NCBI GenBank assembly: GCA_030435675.1
Contig: CM059624.1
Span: 15,648,769-15,712,768 of the forward strand
Reading direction: 5' to 3'
Source: Steinernema hermaphroditum
Taxonomy: Eukaryota; Nematoda; Chromadorea; Rhabditida; Steinernematidae
DNA: 64,000 nucleotides
Each line of letters starts with the position of its first letter. The first letter of the stretch is position 1. The notes under the pieces were generated by a model. The model was not told the DNA's origin. It ran no database searches and saw only the letters and a list, made by a program, of their open reading frames with translations. A program made the position numbers and the translations under genes. Shown one piece after another: positions 47,303 through 58,622 of this stretch.

Positions 47303-47780
47303 AAAACTGAATCCGAAAGGTAGAGAACGAAATCGAAATGCCGTCCGCTATGTGAATCTCTTTGCTCTTGACAGTGTACCGGTTATGCATGCATCGAGAA
47401 ATGTCATTTTCCCATCGAGGCTAATTGGTTGAGAGAATTTTGGCGTTAAACAAGTGTGACCGTCTGGAAATCAAGGACGGAAGATGAGCGGTAGGATTAC
47501 GGTGGGCTGATCCTCTACCGTAATCTTCCTACAAAACGGCGTCGTTCGCCATTTAAAAAAGCTTTCGGTGAAAAAAAGTATTCTTAGAAAGGCAGGTGTT
47601 CCAACTTTTGTAGTTGCTTTCAAATTAAAAGACCGCCAAGGCTGGATACAAATCGGGAGAAATAGATTAGTTTTCCAGCAACTTACCTAGGCCGCTTGGG
47701 CACTGATTGTTAAAGTGGTAAATCTCTCGAAGCTATCTATGAGGAAGACAGAGTGGCTAATTCAATGATTACTTTACACT
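47303..47780 (+). repeat. Dispersed ~0.5-kb repeat, copy 3
   Basis: Same 5' block (ACTGAATCCGAAAGGTAGAG), a shortened middle, the inverted pair GATTACGGT/TACCGTAATC and the tail TCTATGAGGAAGAC. Together with copy 2 it sets the family limits at both ends. Confidence 0.85.
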
Positions 47781-48776
47781 GACAAATGACGACATACAAA
47801 TAATAATCTTGAGCTGGCTCGAAACGATTATGTCTTTTATGTCAACAGAATCGGTTCAGTTACAAATGGATAAAAAACAACGCGGCTCCAGTTTTTGACC
47901 GGACAGGAAACCTTTCGAAGGACATAGAATGATTTCCGTTGATCGTATTTATAGTAGACGGACGCTTTGTTTTCAATTCTCGGTGCATCTGAACTTTCTG
48001 TGTCGCCAGTTATCAGATTGCACAACCTTAGTCTATGACTAACGTTCTTTTTTTGAGTGATTGATGTAAGTGTAAGTTGAAAAAACACGCAATTATTATG
48101 AAAATATTTTTATGATACAGCAGTAATTGCATTAGAAGGACTGTGTACATACCGGATCGGCGAATGAATCACAAAGAAAGTGCCAATTGATACGTCTTCG
48201 CTGTTGATGCTATGCCTTCGTGAAATAAGCACTTTACTTCCTTATAAAATAAGACCAATAAGAAAAACAAGGACCTAGTCACTAATGGGGGTAATAGCAT
48301 TAGTCATCGAGTTTGTAATGATTTCCCGTTACCATAAGTTCAAATGCAACAATAGTTGAAAACATCATCTTCCATGGATGAGAAGAAAACAATGACAATC
48401 TGTCGAGCCGCTTTCCCTTTCCACTTTAAACTGAGAAGACAGTTTTTGCAAAACTGCACCGTGTGAATCACTTTGCACTTCTGCAGGCGTTCCGCTTTCG
48501 ACGCATCATTACATAGTGATTTAGTGGCTTCGAAAAAGTGACCCTTCCATGGACAAACGCGAGTTAATAAGGTTGTCTAGACGGACAAATCTGCTAGCGG
48601 AATGAATGTATGTGCGATAGATGAGTGTCTAGATGAGCGGAATCCATGAGACCTGACGGATTTTCGGATCAAGCCATCAGTAGCCCTAGCGCCCATAGGA
48701 TGATTTTCATTCAATTGTAGTAAGCCGATTAAATGACAAGTGAATGTCGGTTCCCAATGCACAGCGGCAGGTGACC

Positions 48777-48842
48777 TGTCTGTGTGGTCCATTCCGAACG
48801 TGCTTGATTTGTAGTCGGTCGGGGTCAGTTCGATGCCGGCCT
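48777..48842 (+). repeat. tRNA-derived SINE family, copy 4
   Basis: CTGTGTGGTCCATTCCGAAC to CAGTTCGATGCCGGCC, followed by TCAGTTCTTA, which resembles the sequence after copy 3. B-box GTTCGATGCC is intact; A-box is altered. Confidence 0.65.
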
Positions 48843-49191
48843 CAGTTCTTACTTTACCCGGAGCGGACAGCTATCTGTGATCATTCTGACCGCTTCCTTG
48901 TGGATAGAAAAACGTCCACACTCAATATCCAACTGCGGAAACACCAAATCTCCTCAATCGACCTCGACGGATCGCATGGTTCTGATCACATTTAACCATT
49001 CAACAATTTACAGGGATTCCCTGAATCCGCAGTCCTCTTATTCGTATATCCTTTCCTAATTCTTACTAAAATCTTGATGGTTTGTTAATGGAGAAGCTAT
49101 TTGGACAGTTCTGATAATGAGTTTAGGAGATATTCTGAAAGTCCTCATCAGGGATCATCAAACCACAAATGGATCGGATTGGACCGGTTGG

Positions 49192-49336
49192 CTAACCGGT
49201 TGAATGGGTGATACTGACATACGGCTGAGTCGATGCCTATCGTTGGTCTGCTGCCCGAAACCGACCTGAAATGATCTCATACTGGGCAGCGGCTCGGCCG
49301 TATGTATATTTGTATCAGACGTTCAACCGGTTTGCC
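49192..49336. repeat. Imperfect foldback repeat
   Basis: AACCGGTTGAA and GTGATAC with CATACGGCTGAG on the left are mirrored by AACCGGTTGAA, CTGATAC and CATACGGCCGAG on the right (reverse complement). Arms about 48 bp, loop about 45 bp. Confidence 0.65.
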
Positions 49337-50260
49337 GTCGACTTATTCGATCCGTGAGCTACTTGACGGCTGGCGGACCTGCTGAGGTGCGAACATTTCC
49401 AACAACGAGTCTGTGAGATGTGCAAAGGGCTGGAAAACTTTTGTAATCTGAACAGTACAAAAGCTGTGGACTTTTGACTCTTTAAAGGTGAGATCTGTCT
49501 GCTGAACCCTATCAGGTACCTAAGGTTTTTCATAATGATTGTTCATAAAATAGCAAACACCAGACCAAATTTCGTTGATCGACCTCTCAAATCGTTTTCT
49601 ATTCATAGAAAAGCAATATCTTCCCCCTTTCAGTGGTACCGTACCTTTACGAAGCCTTTATCTCACCTATATCTCGGAAAGAGCACGCCTAAAATACTAT
49701 TCCGAGAAGGAACGCCTTATGCAGACGGAAGGAATTGTAAAGCCTCGAGGAGAGGACAGGATGCTATTAATGGAAAATGCGTTGCATATCGCTCGTAAAC
49801 ATGCATTTGTTCAAAGATTAAGTGAATCGGGAGTGGGGAACATGTATGGATTAATGGGTTTCAGCATGTATGCGACATGTTGTTGCCGCGAGAAAGGACA
49901 AAATGTGACTTTATCAGGGGGCAATGTGGAGGTGGTTGAAAGGGATTTTTGGATCTCTGGTCATACATGCATTATAATCGAATTGTAAGAGAGCATCCAT
50001 ACCATAGTGATGGTTAACGCGAAAGAACAAACTTTTAAGAGAAGGACAGCTGCCCTTTGCTGTAGAACCGTCCGAGAAACTTGCTTCTGAAAGCCATCAA
50101 AAGGCTGTCTTGTTGTATTAGACTACAATAGTACCCATGTTGTGATCCTAGAAGTTGATGAAATGGTCAAACCGGTAAACAAAATCATTGTTTTTGACAA
50201 AATTTGGATCAAATTTTCCGAACTTCAGATCAGACAACCCATCTATGGTGTGTGTGTTTT

Positions 50261-50405
50261 CTCGCCGCCCGCAGGGCTACAGTTTTTTGGCCCCAACTTC
50301 AGCTTTTTGCATGAGCGCCAATCTTGCCGCCCGCAGGGCTACAGTTTTAGGCCCCAACTTCAGCCCTATCCATGAGCGCCAATCTTGCCGCCCGCAGGGC
50401 TACAG
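50261..50405. repeat. Tandem repeat of ~61-bp unit, 2.3 copies
   Basis: Units start at 50261, 50323 and 50384 with CTTGCCGCCCGCAGGGCTAC (first copy CTCGCC), then CCCCAACTTCAG and ATGAGCGCCAAT. The third unit is cut short and passes into GGCTAATTGGCTTTTAG. The last part recurs in inverse orientation at 30966-31002. Confidence 0.85.
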
Positions 50406-51483
50406 GCTAATTGGCTTTTAGTACCTGGAGGGCGCGAATTCCCGCGCAGCCGGGTTTATTCATATTCAAACGTGGTCGAATTGTCAGAGCACTAAATGAC
50501 AATGATAATAGTTATGAATGTGTCTTTTCAAAAGAGTGAAGGATAGCTTGACAATCACTTGAAATCCTTGGCACGGCTACCGAGCTAGAACATTCAGCAT
50601 TTCGCATGGCGTCATGACGTTATGACACGATGAACATTCGAAAGGAGCCGATGATGGATACGGATTTCGATTCTAGTAGGATAGGTAAGTAAATACTGTA
50701 TAAAAGCCGAATGTTGAAGAAGGCAAAGCCTCGCTCCAAATCTCATTGACTTATTATCACTTGAACACCGTAGATAAGGGCACATTATTAGATGACCACT
50801 TCACTGCTGGCACTATATAAAGTATCACCCAAATTTTGTTATTTTTAATTTCGCGATTACATGTCGTCAACGAGAACAAGAATTGGTCATGAAAACAGAA
50901 TATCAGTCATGCGTTTAATGTCAACTCTAGTAAAGTGGCGGTCGAATGACGTCGCCAGAGTGCACTCAATCGGTCACAGCAACAGAATGCGGGAGAAACT
51001 TTTTGTCGCAGTCACGAGGTATCGCGAAGAAACAAAAACAGTTGCCATTACACAATTTGAGGCTTCTTCGAGCTATTGTCACTTTTGACCCGCGTGCCCG
51101 GGTCTTGGGGTTATTACACAGGAATTGGACTGCGTCTTCGACTGAGCAACCTACAAATCTTTCGGTAAAGTACGCAAATGGCTAGTCAAAAGTGATACCT
51201 CGCTTTCTTGAGCGGAGGTAGGTAGTCCTATAGATGGATCTGGGACACCCTTCTTCTAGGAAGTTAGGCGTGACTGACGTCGTCATCTGCCGACTCACTG
51301 GGAAGATTTCGTCGACTTATGTTAAAATTCGGACGAAAGTGATCAAAATGCGATCAACATGCATTAATGGGCCTCAGCTCCTGATAAAAATCACCTAATA
51401 CAGTCAGAAATCAAAACGAAATGTGAACTGTCAAAACTCCAAAATAAAGTGACAAGAGAACGTTAATGACGTCAGTTCTTTAT

Positions 51484-51556
51484 GGGTGATTGGCGCAGTC
51501 GGTAGGCTGTTTAACTATGGGGCTCAGGGTCGCTTGTTCGATTCCCATCGGTCGCA
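51484..51556 (+). repeat. tRNA-like sequence, probably a SINE head or tRNA pseudogene
   Basis: TTGGCGCAGTCGGTAGGCTG is an A-box/D-arm and TTGTTCGATTCCC a B-box, at normal tRNA spacing. Acceptor and anticodon stems do not close. It differs from the five-copy SINE family. Confidence 0.45.
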
Positions 51557-53859
51557 TTTTGATCTTTCTTCTTTCTACAACCGTTTAAAGAGCCGGTTCC
51601 GTCTACGTTTCGAAGAATTCGATCAACTATCATCAAAAAAAGCACCGAAAAAACCGGAACGGTGTGCATCTCTAGTACTTACTAAAGTACGTAGGCTACC
51701 AAGCTTGGTGGTTGACTCATCCCGATATAGGTATAGCGTTTATCAGGTACATATATGGGTCGATAAAAACAATAAGAAACCTATAGCCAGATGAATATTT
51801 GTCTTGTCTATCAAATTAGAATGCAATGAAAACTCTTTGGGCAAAAAGGGCGAACACGAACATACGAATATGCCACTATGAATACTCAGAGAATAAACAT
51901 CCAAATTGTTATATATCTGTCGGAATTCCATGGCCTGAATGATCTATGTAAACATGACAACAACAAATATGTATTGTCCTCGTTTTTTGGCTTTGTCCTC
52001 TCTGGCAGTGACTCAGTTCCTAGACCTCAGAAATACACACATATTTCTGGGAATTTGACGTTTGGCTACAGCCATCACCGCTTCATCTATTTCACTACTA
52101 CAAAACAAACAATAATATAAAAAACTTCATACACCCCCACTTTTCCGACGTGCGTGCCTCTTGGTTAACGTCATTTCTCACTTATTCGGCCTTTTGTTCG
52201 CATAATTTGTTTATTTTCCCTGTGGAAATGGCAACGCATTGTTCTGCGAATCTCAATTACCGAGAACGAGCGCCTCGTTCGATGTTCTACTGGCTTTATT
52301 GTAAAGCGACGACGATGGGAAATGTTGCGCCTGGGAATTATCGATGGAGGAAGCAATTAAGCGGAGACGTCATGACTAAAACGTTTCCTAATGTTTCCGA
52401 TTCGAAAACAAGGGAGAGAGTAAAATAATTCACAGGCGACACTATCGTAAAAATTCCTAATGGACATAGGTGGTCGAAATTCTGGTATATCTCTGAATCA
52501 GTCATCATAATCGAGTCTGAAGTCCCAACGAGTCCGGAATCGTTGGGACCACTGCTCTGAATTGAAGAACACGATTCAAAAAGGAGACAATTTGTATAGA
52601 GAGGCATAGCGGACGGCCATTTGGTCATGGGCTGGAATCTACGCTTACAAGAACTACGCTGCCCGCACAGGTTCAACAAGGTCTGGAAAGGACACTTCAG
52701 TGGAATGCTCTTCGGTCTGGAACCCAACAAGTTGTGGAAGGTGGATAACATGGAAATGAAATCAGTGAAACTATAGTGGAATCCCCCTCTCACTTCATAG
52801 CAGAGATGCCAACTGAGCCGAGCCGGCCAACTCATCCAGATTCAGAGCGGGCTCTGGCGTCGGATCATAGATGTCCCTACATGTAGGAGACCGACGATCA
52901 ATACAGCTGGTATAAAGTGACATCAGTAAGTCATAACAATCGGCGTAAAGCTTGATAATGTATGATGAAAAACATCCTCCAAAGTCGAGACAATCGTTTA
53001 CTGAACTATGATCATTAGCTGTGTAGATCGAGACATGATTAAGGTAGATGGGAACTGAGGGAAGGCAGCTGAAGTTTACTTGAAACCACTGACCCTGACT
53101 GATGTTGTCCAAACGGCTGCTCAAAGGAGAACGACTCAAAAATAGTCAACTGTCCTCTTTTGGAGGCCCTAAATGGCCTTGTGCCTCAGTAAATCCCCTC
53201 TAACGAAATGCCACCCCTTTAGTGTCGCCCTCATGGCCCACGATTAAACCCAGTCCTTCTCATTAAAGGGCACAAGAATTACAGAGACGCTCCCAGAGGG
53301 ATCTGATTCCTTTTTGCGCAAAAAAACAACATTCCCCCTTTTGTTTGCACTCAGCACGCGCGCGAGATAAACTTTGCAAACAACAAATCGAGGATGGCGC
53401 CATTGGCGGCGCCACAGACCGACCACATTGATCGGTCCTGTGGGGCTCTGGGAAAAGGCGCTGGGTCCGTGGCGCCACGTTGCTTGCACCGGCCAGGCGC
53501 CAATGTTTTTTTTGTGTTGTCGAGCCGAGGAAGTAAATTAATTATAAAACGGGCGTCATGTGACGGCCGAAGGCGAGGACCTTTGTCAGCAGCGAAAGGG
53601 AGCGGATAAAAAGTAATGTCGTAAATCATGAGTTGCACTATGTGGAAAAGGGGAACAGGTGGCTGGAACTGATCTTTCGTTGATTTTTAGGGAGCTGGTA
53701 TGTGAAAGATCAGTCAGTTATGTGAGAAGATCGGGAGCGGTATGCACGAAATTGAGATAACCCGGTACAGGTTTCTGTCAGCCATAATATCAGTGCTCGT
53801 AGTAAAAGTGAATACTGAGTTATTTTTAGCGTTTTTTAGCGTTTAAGAAAATTGAATGT

Positions 53860-54176
53860 GATTATGTCCTGAAAGGGCCTAAAAACAGATAACAAACCCA
53901 AAAATGTATCGTTTTAAACAGCATAATCATGTGGAGGAACCTTTCCTTTACGCCCCCGGAGATCGGTCGGTTGCTTTCTCTGTCTCTCTGAGATGCCCCG
54001 ACTGAAGATAGATTCGTAAACCATATGGAAAAAACGAAGAGAGAAAAGGGGATGGCATAGATAGGACACTGAACCGAACAACCGACCCTGAAGTGTTGCA
54101 GGTGAAAAGATCTTGAACTTAAAACGATACATTTTTGGGTTTGCTATCTGTTTTTAGGCACTTTCTGGTCGTGATC
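53860..54176. mobile_element. MITE-like element with ~40-bp inverted repeats
   Basis: CCTAAAAACAGATAACAAAC and the following 20 bp at 53878-53917 match the reverse complement of 54119-54158 with a single mismatch. A weaker match extends 18 bp outward on both sides (GATTATGTCCTGAAAGGG and GATCACGACCAGAAAGTG). The 200-bp interior has no coding capacity, but GTCGGTTG/CAACCGAC inside is again mirrored. A target duplication was not identified with certainty. Confidence 0.8.
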
Positions 54177-56815
54177 ATAGGCAGAGCATTTGAGCATTCG
54201 ATCGAAAAACAGATTCATTGTGATTTTCTTTGTCACCCTTGTCAGCCATGGATAGAGAAAAGTGAGGAATTCGAAGACTTTCTTATCAAAAGAGATATGA
54301 GATTTGCTCTAGATCTCTTCACCTGCCACCTGCTATAACATCTGCTTGTTACCAAATGTTTTATATGTTTTAAGCTATGCTAATTAATTTGGTTAACCTA
54401 CTACAAAACACTTCTCCTCGATCAAAGGCCGCATTCCCATTTTGTATTCACAATTGCGTGTTTTCGTTATAGTAATCGCGAGGTTTCTTTGATTAAATTC
54501 GCCACGATCTTTGTCTTAAACAAGGAAATAGCGAACGTTGTTTGGCGTCCGAACGACATCGGCGACGACCTTCATTGGTACGCGATACAACCTGAAATGA
54601 CAATGTCGAATAAGTGCACTTTACTATGACAGTGAGCAGAGCTGTCCGAATGCCCAAACGTAACATGGCACGCGAACCCAAAACTTTGGGTAACTGAGCC
54701 GAAAACCTAAAAAACTCGACCAGAAAAACCCGACCCGTCAACTGTGATAGTGAATACTACGCACACATGACAACATAAGTTGGATTCGCAATAAAACCGT
54801 TGTTGAAATCGTATACAGTGATACACTCATAGCTGTAGGGTGTTTTTCGCAATATAAGAAGCGTTCTGCGAACGCTCGGCCGTCTACAGAGAGGTTAGAC
54901 AAGGAAGAGTCTTATTTGGATCCGTGCCATTCGTAGGATTATCTGTCGTATGACGACATTGTACCCACTGAAGCCATTGTTTCGAATGTCAAGAATCGGC
55001 CATTAAGCGTGGACCCTGAAGACCTTTGAAATTCGCCCATTCACTCTTAATATGGAGCCTCGGAATGTCTCGAAGAGATGCAATTATTTTCCGTGGTAAT
55101 GATCTTCTGGAGTGCAAAGAATGATTAGGTATTGTTCCACATATATCCTTGCAGAAATGAAAAAAGCTGATTTTCAGTCCAGACGATCACAGAAATGCTG
55201 ATCGAACGGAAGTCCTTTGCCTCTGATTGTCTCCATAGATGATCCCCTATATATAAACGGAGAACCGACGGGTCCGTTGGTCTATTTGTGTGTGTGTTTT
55301 TCCGTGAGCACGGAGAAAACACCCACACAAAATAAGGACTCCGAGGGTAACCGAACCCGACACCGCCCGCTTACAAACAAAGAACGATCGCAATGAGCCA
55401 CACAGACAGTTGAGATGGTAGCGCTTTACTTCCACTATGTCTCTGGCGATGCTAGGCTTTAATAAAAAAATAAAAATCTGTCCAAATTTAATTGAAAAGA
55501 ATACTTTTACACGTCCAACTACCCCCATCTGTCAGCCACCAGCATATTTGATTTTGATTTAACTTCTCGTATCAAAAGCTCAGACTATTTCCTTCCAGCT
55601 TTGAGTTCCACCATAACAACATTCTCAGTGATGTCAGCAATTAATTAATCCTAATACAATAGGGGATTGTTGTTCGGTTCCTAAACACTGCTTATTGGGC
55701 CACTGATTAGAAGCGACGTATAGAGCAAACGGGTCAAATGCCCACGTTGTTTTCTTGAAAAAGCCATGGGAAAGGTTCTTGTTTTTGAAAGTATGGGAAC
55801 GAAAACAGACTGGAAACTATACATTAGGTGACTAAGCCTGACTTTATAGTGAATAGGGAACTAGGGGCACCCAAAGTTTTAGGCTCTAGGGACCGTAACA
55901 TGTTGAATTTATATAACTCTTTTATTTTATATTTAGTTTCTCCTAAAAGTCGATGTTCTACCCAAAAAAGGAAGTTGACAAAGCGGACTACTAATGTATG
56001 TTTACGGCGTTGACCTCTCATTAAACATGCATACATTCGATGTCGTTTGTTTTCAAGCGAAGTCTCGTGGCTTCCTGGAATTCGTCCGTTTCACGTCACG
56101 AAAACAAACTTCGAATTCCAAATTCTAGCGCGTCTGAGGCGTCATGTTTGAAAAATAAAGTTTCAGCCTGCACGAAAATACGTAGAACCACTGGGCTAAT
56201 TATACGCGGATGGTGTTCCCAGAAGATAGACACGCTGAAATGTCAAGTTAGGTGAAATGTCATCTGAAAGGGCTTTCTTTGACAATTGAAGTAAGTGTAA
56301 TGAAATATGGAACAAAACAAAACAGGTGAACAGAAATCAGTTTGAGATGAACGTGATTGAGGCAGTGGGCATTTTTGGCCGATTTGGTGAACGTTCCACA
56401 GGCGCGACTCTCATCTGCATCGCATCTTGAAACCAACACGACGAACATAGGATAGTATCTGGGAATTTTATTTGAGCATATAAACGCGGGAACCTTTGCT
56501 AATCAAGCCACTTAATCTTTCAAGGAGTGTCTCTTTATAAAAGATCCGAAAATGAAGCACAAAAAGACCTAAGACATGAGACCTGGCATCGAACCGAATT
56601 CATGGCTCCATCACTTCATGTCATAAAAACCTAAATGACCTGCTTTCGGGGTATCTTCAGTGGTCAAAAAATCCGAGTAAGCCATCCCAACAAATGAAAA
56701 TTTGATAGCAAATGACAATTGAGACGCTTTCGTATTGAGTGCGGTCCATAAAGATAGCTTCACCAGGTTTTTTCCATTTTCGCGAATTGATCTGACCTTG
56801 GCTAAAAAGGCAATA
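54177..56815. other. No gene seen apart from a SINE copy
   Basis: TGCACTTT at 54615. The rest is AT-rich, with only short chance frames. Confidence 0.5.
55345..55411 (-). repeat. tRNA-derived SINE family, copy 5 (minus strand)
   Basis: Read on the minus strand: CTGTGTGGCTCATTGCGATC, a TTTGTAA loop, and GGGTTCGGTTACC. This is the only copy in inverse orientation. The B-box has diverged from the other copies. Confidence 0.6.
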
Positions 56816-56817
56816 TA

Positions 56818-58120
56818 CAGGGTGTTCCATAAGTTCTGTAACAGATTTCAAAATGTGTGTTTTCAGTTGATTCTTTTGCTTTTCGCTTATTTTAACGTTC
56901 ACTGCGTTTTTCTTGGCCCTTTTTTATCTTATATCCACTGTTTCCCTGATATTCCGCAATATTATAAGAATTTGCCATGGCCTCCAAAGACAAGAGTTTC
57001 GCGTCCGTTTCGTATTTCGCAGAAGGAGGTCCAAATCGGACATTGGAAAGGTGCTGAATATGGCTCGCGGAAAGCTTGTACGGCAGCGAAACGACTTCTG
57101 GGCCTTTATGAAGCCGCGAAGTTCATAGAACCTAGTCCTAGAAGTGAAAGACCGAAGAGTGCGCGGACCAGATTGATGATTTAAGCTGTGAAGAAGCGAT
57201 TTGAACGAAATCCGGAGTGCTACATTAGAAAAATGGCTTTGGACTCCAAAAATATTGAAACCATCCACCCAATGCATTGTGAACGATAACCTGAAGCTAA
57301 CCTCGCCCAGAAAATCCACTGGATGCGTGCTGATGCATCACAGAAAGAAGTATAGAAGGGAAAAATGGAAGAGTCTGATAGCCGTGGCCACGAGCAAAGA
57401 AATTCGTTGACTCCTGTTCACGGATCAATTAATTTTTTCGATTAAATTATTCCCAAATCAGCATAACGAGTGAGTTTTCCATGAGGCAGGCTCTTCTCGA
57501 TCTGTTGAGTTCAAAAGGAAACATTTCCCATCGAAGCCCGTCATGGTATGCGCTAAAATATGCGGGATGGGCCAAACGAAACCCGTTTTTATCCAAAAAG
57601 GGGTCAGGATTGATTCGAAAATCTATCAAGAATGGAATTTGAAGGCATATGTGGCAAGATTCACTTAGGAACACTCTAAAAACGATAATTAGGTGTTCCA
57701 GAAAGAGTTGATTCCGGCGCATGGACCGAAATTATCGATGGAGGTCGCGAATCAGATCTGCCCCAAGTTAGTGGGGTAAGGACATGTGGCCCTTCATTAG
57801 CGCCAACCTGAGTCCACTGGACTATGCCATCTATGGATTCTTGGAGAGTGAAGTCTCGCGAATCCAGCACACTAGCTTAAACAGTCTGAAGCGATCTCTG
57901 GAGCAAGCATAGGCGATGAACTGCTCGTGGCCACGACGAAGAATTTTAGAAAACTTCTTGAAGCCTTTTCTCCCACTGAATGTGGCGATTTCAATTAATC
58001 GTTATAGATAATTGTTTTCCTGGTTCTTTTTTATAGGTGTACCAATTTTCACGCGAATCCGTTGGATTTTCGTCGAGATATAGCCATTTTTAGGCGTTAC
58101 AGAACTTATGGAACACCCTG
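56818..58120 (+). mobile_element. Tc1/mariner element 2, 25-bp perfect inverted repeats, TA duplication
   Basis: The left end 56818-56842 and right end 58096-58120 are perfect inverted repeats starting CAGGGTGTTCCATAAGTTCT, flanked by TA (56816-56817, 58121-58122). Length is 1303 bp. The first eight terminal bases equal those of element 1 but the rest differ, so this is a related but separate family. The flanks of the element are themselves inverted copies of one local repeat (compare 56660-56775 with 58160-58350). Confidence 0.92.
57040..58005 (+). pseudogene. Decayed mariner-family transposase
   Basis: Homology blocks appear in order but in changing frames: a helix-turn-helix remnant and ERPKSARTRLMI up to 57180, immediately followed by a stop and VKKRFERNPECYIRKMALD; FTDQLIFSIKLF near 57420 (first aspartate); KPVMVCAKICGMGQTKPVF near 57530; LSPLDYAIYGFLESEV near 57810; and a C-terminal LNSLKRSLEQA followed by more residues to about 58005. 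Numerous stops and shifts make it clearly inactive, and it is more decayed than the transposase of element 1. Confidence 0.85.
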
Positions 58121-58203
58121 TACAGCGCAAAAAGAGCGCAAAAAATGATACTTGCATTTTAAAATCAGGTAAGGCTCTCTTTATGGACCGAACTCTACAT
58201 ATT

Positions 58204-58622
58204 CCTCAAAGTCAAACCTGCTCAAAAAGTGGTAATGAAATAATTGTTGTTGGCGAACTCGTTGGTATCACTGATCCAAATTTCACCGATACTTTTCGTT
58301 AACAGTAATCTGCTTTTCAGCTAATGGGAGCTGACCTTCCAATGTTCCTAAGACGCCGTCATGACAATTCCACCCCGTTTTTATCGATGGGTCAGGGTGA
58401 TCGCAGCAGGACCAATTCGCCGCCAATGGGCGGCAGCGGAAATGCATTGAAAAAGCTAAGCTTCGAAGACTACAGGGTGCTCAAACTCAAACTTACTCAA
58501 AAAGGGCTACTGAAATGGTCGTTTTCAGTTGTTGTATCACTGGTCCGAATTTCACCCATGATTTCCTTTAAGAGTAACCTGCCCTCCAGCTAATGGGAGC
58601 TGACTTTCCAATGTTCTTGAAA
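58204..58622 (+). repeat. Local duplication flanking the MULE-end fragment
   Basis: Copy A 58204-58350 and copy B 58480-58622 share CTCAAAAAG, TATCACTG, AATTTCACC, and CAGCTAATGGGAGCTGAC followed by TTCCAATGTTC. A third, inverted relative lies at 56660-56775 on the far side of mariner element 2, sharing CTTTATGGACCG. Confidence 0.75.
58352..58375 (+). mobile_element. Isolated fragment of the MULE terminus
   Basis: CGCCGTCATGACAATTCCAC followed by CCCGT matches the outer left end of the 5-kb element, including bases outside the first repeat unit. Only one unit is present and no array or transposase follows. It lies between two copies of a local duplication (58204-58350 and 58480-58622). A truncated insertion or an excision remnant are both possible. 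Confidence 0.6.

Larger units (their letters stand above)
47781..53859. other. No gene supported apart from listed repeats; GGCGCC-rich island
   Basis: Minus-strand frames at 52338-52835 and 52795-53139 are open for 165 and 114 residues but show no family. An island at 53340-53600 has GGCGCCATTGGCGGCGCC and the mirrored GACCGA/TCGGTC. TGACGTCA occurs at 51467. Confidence 0.45.

Noticed and set aside
50690..50710. TATAAAAG as a TATA box (also near 2727 and 8263)
   Set aside because: No supported gene start follows at a suitable distance in any of the three places.
52338..53139. Two overlapping minus-strand frames of 165 and 114 residues
   Set aside because: Different frames, no recognisable family, no clear splice linking them; lengths are within chance for 64 kb.
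56575..56625. Minus-strand GGTTCGATGCC as another SINE B-box
   Set aside because: No matching A-box at tRNA spacing; the match is limited to the B-box itself.
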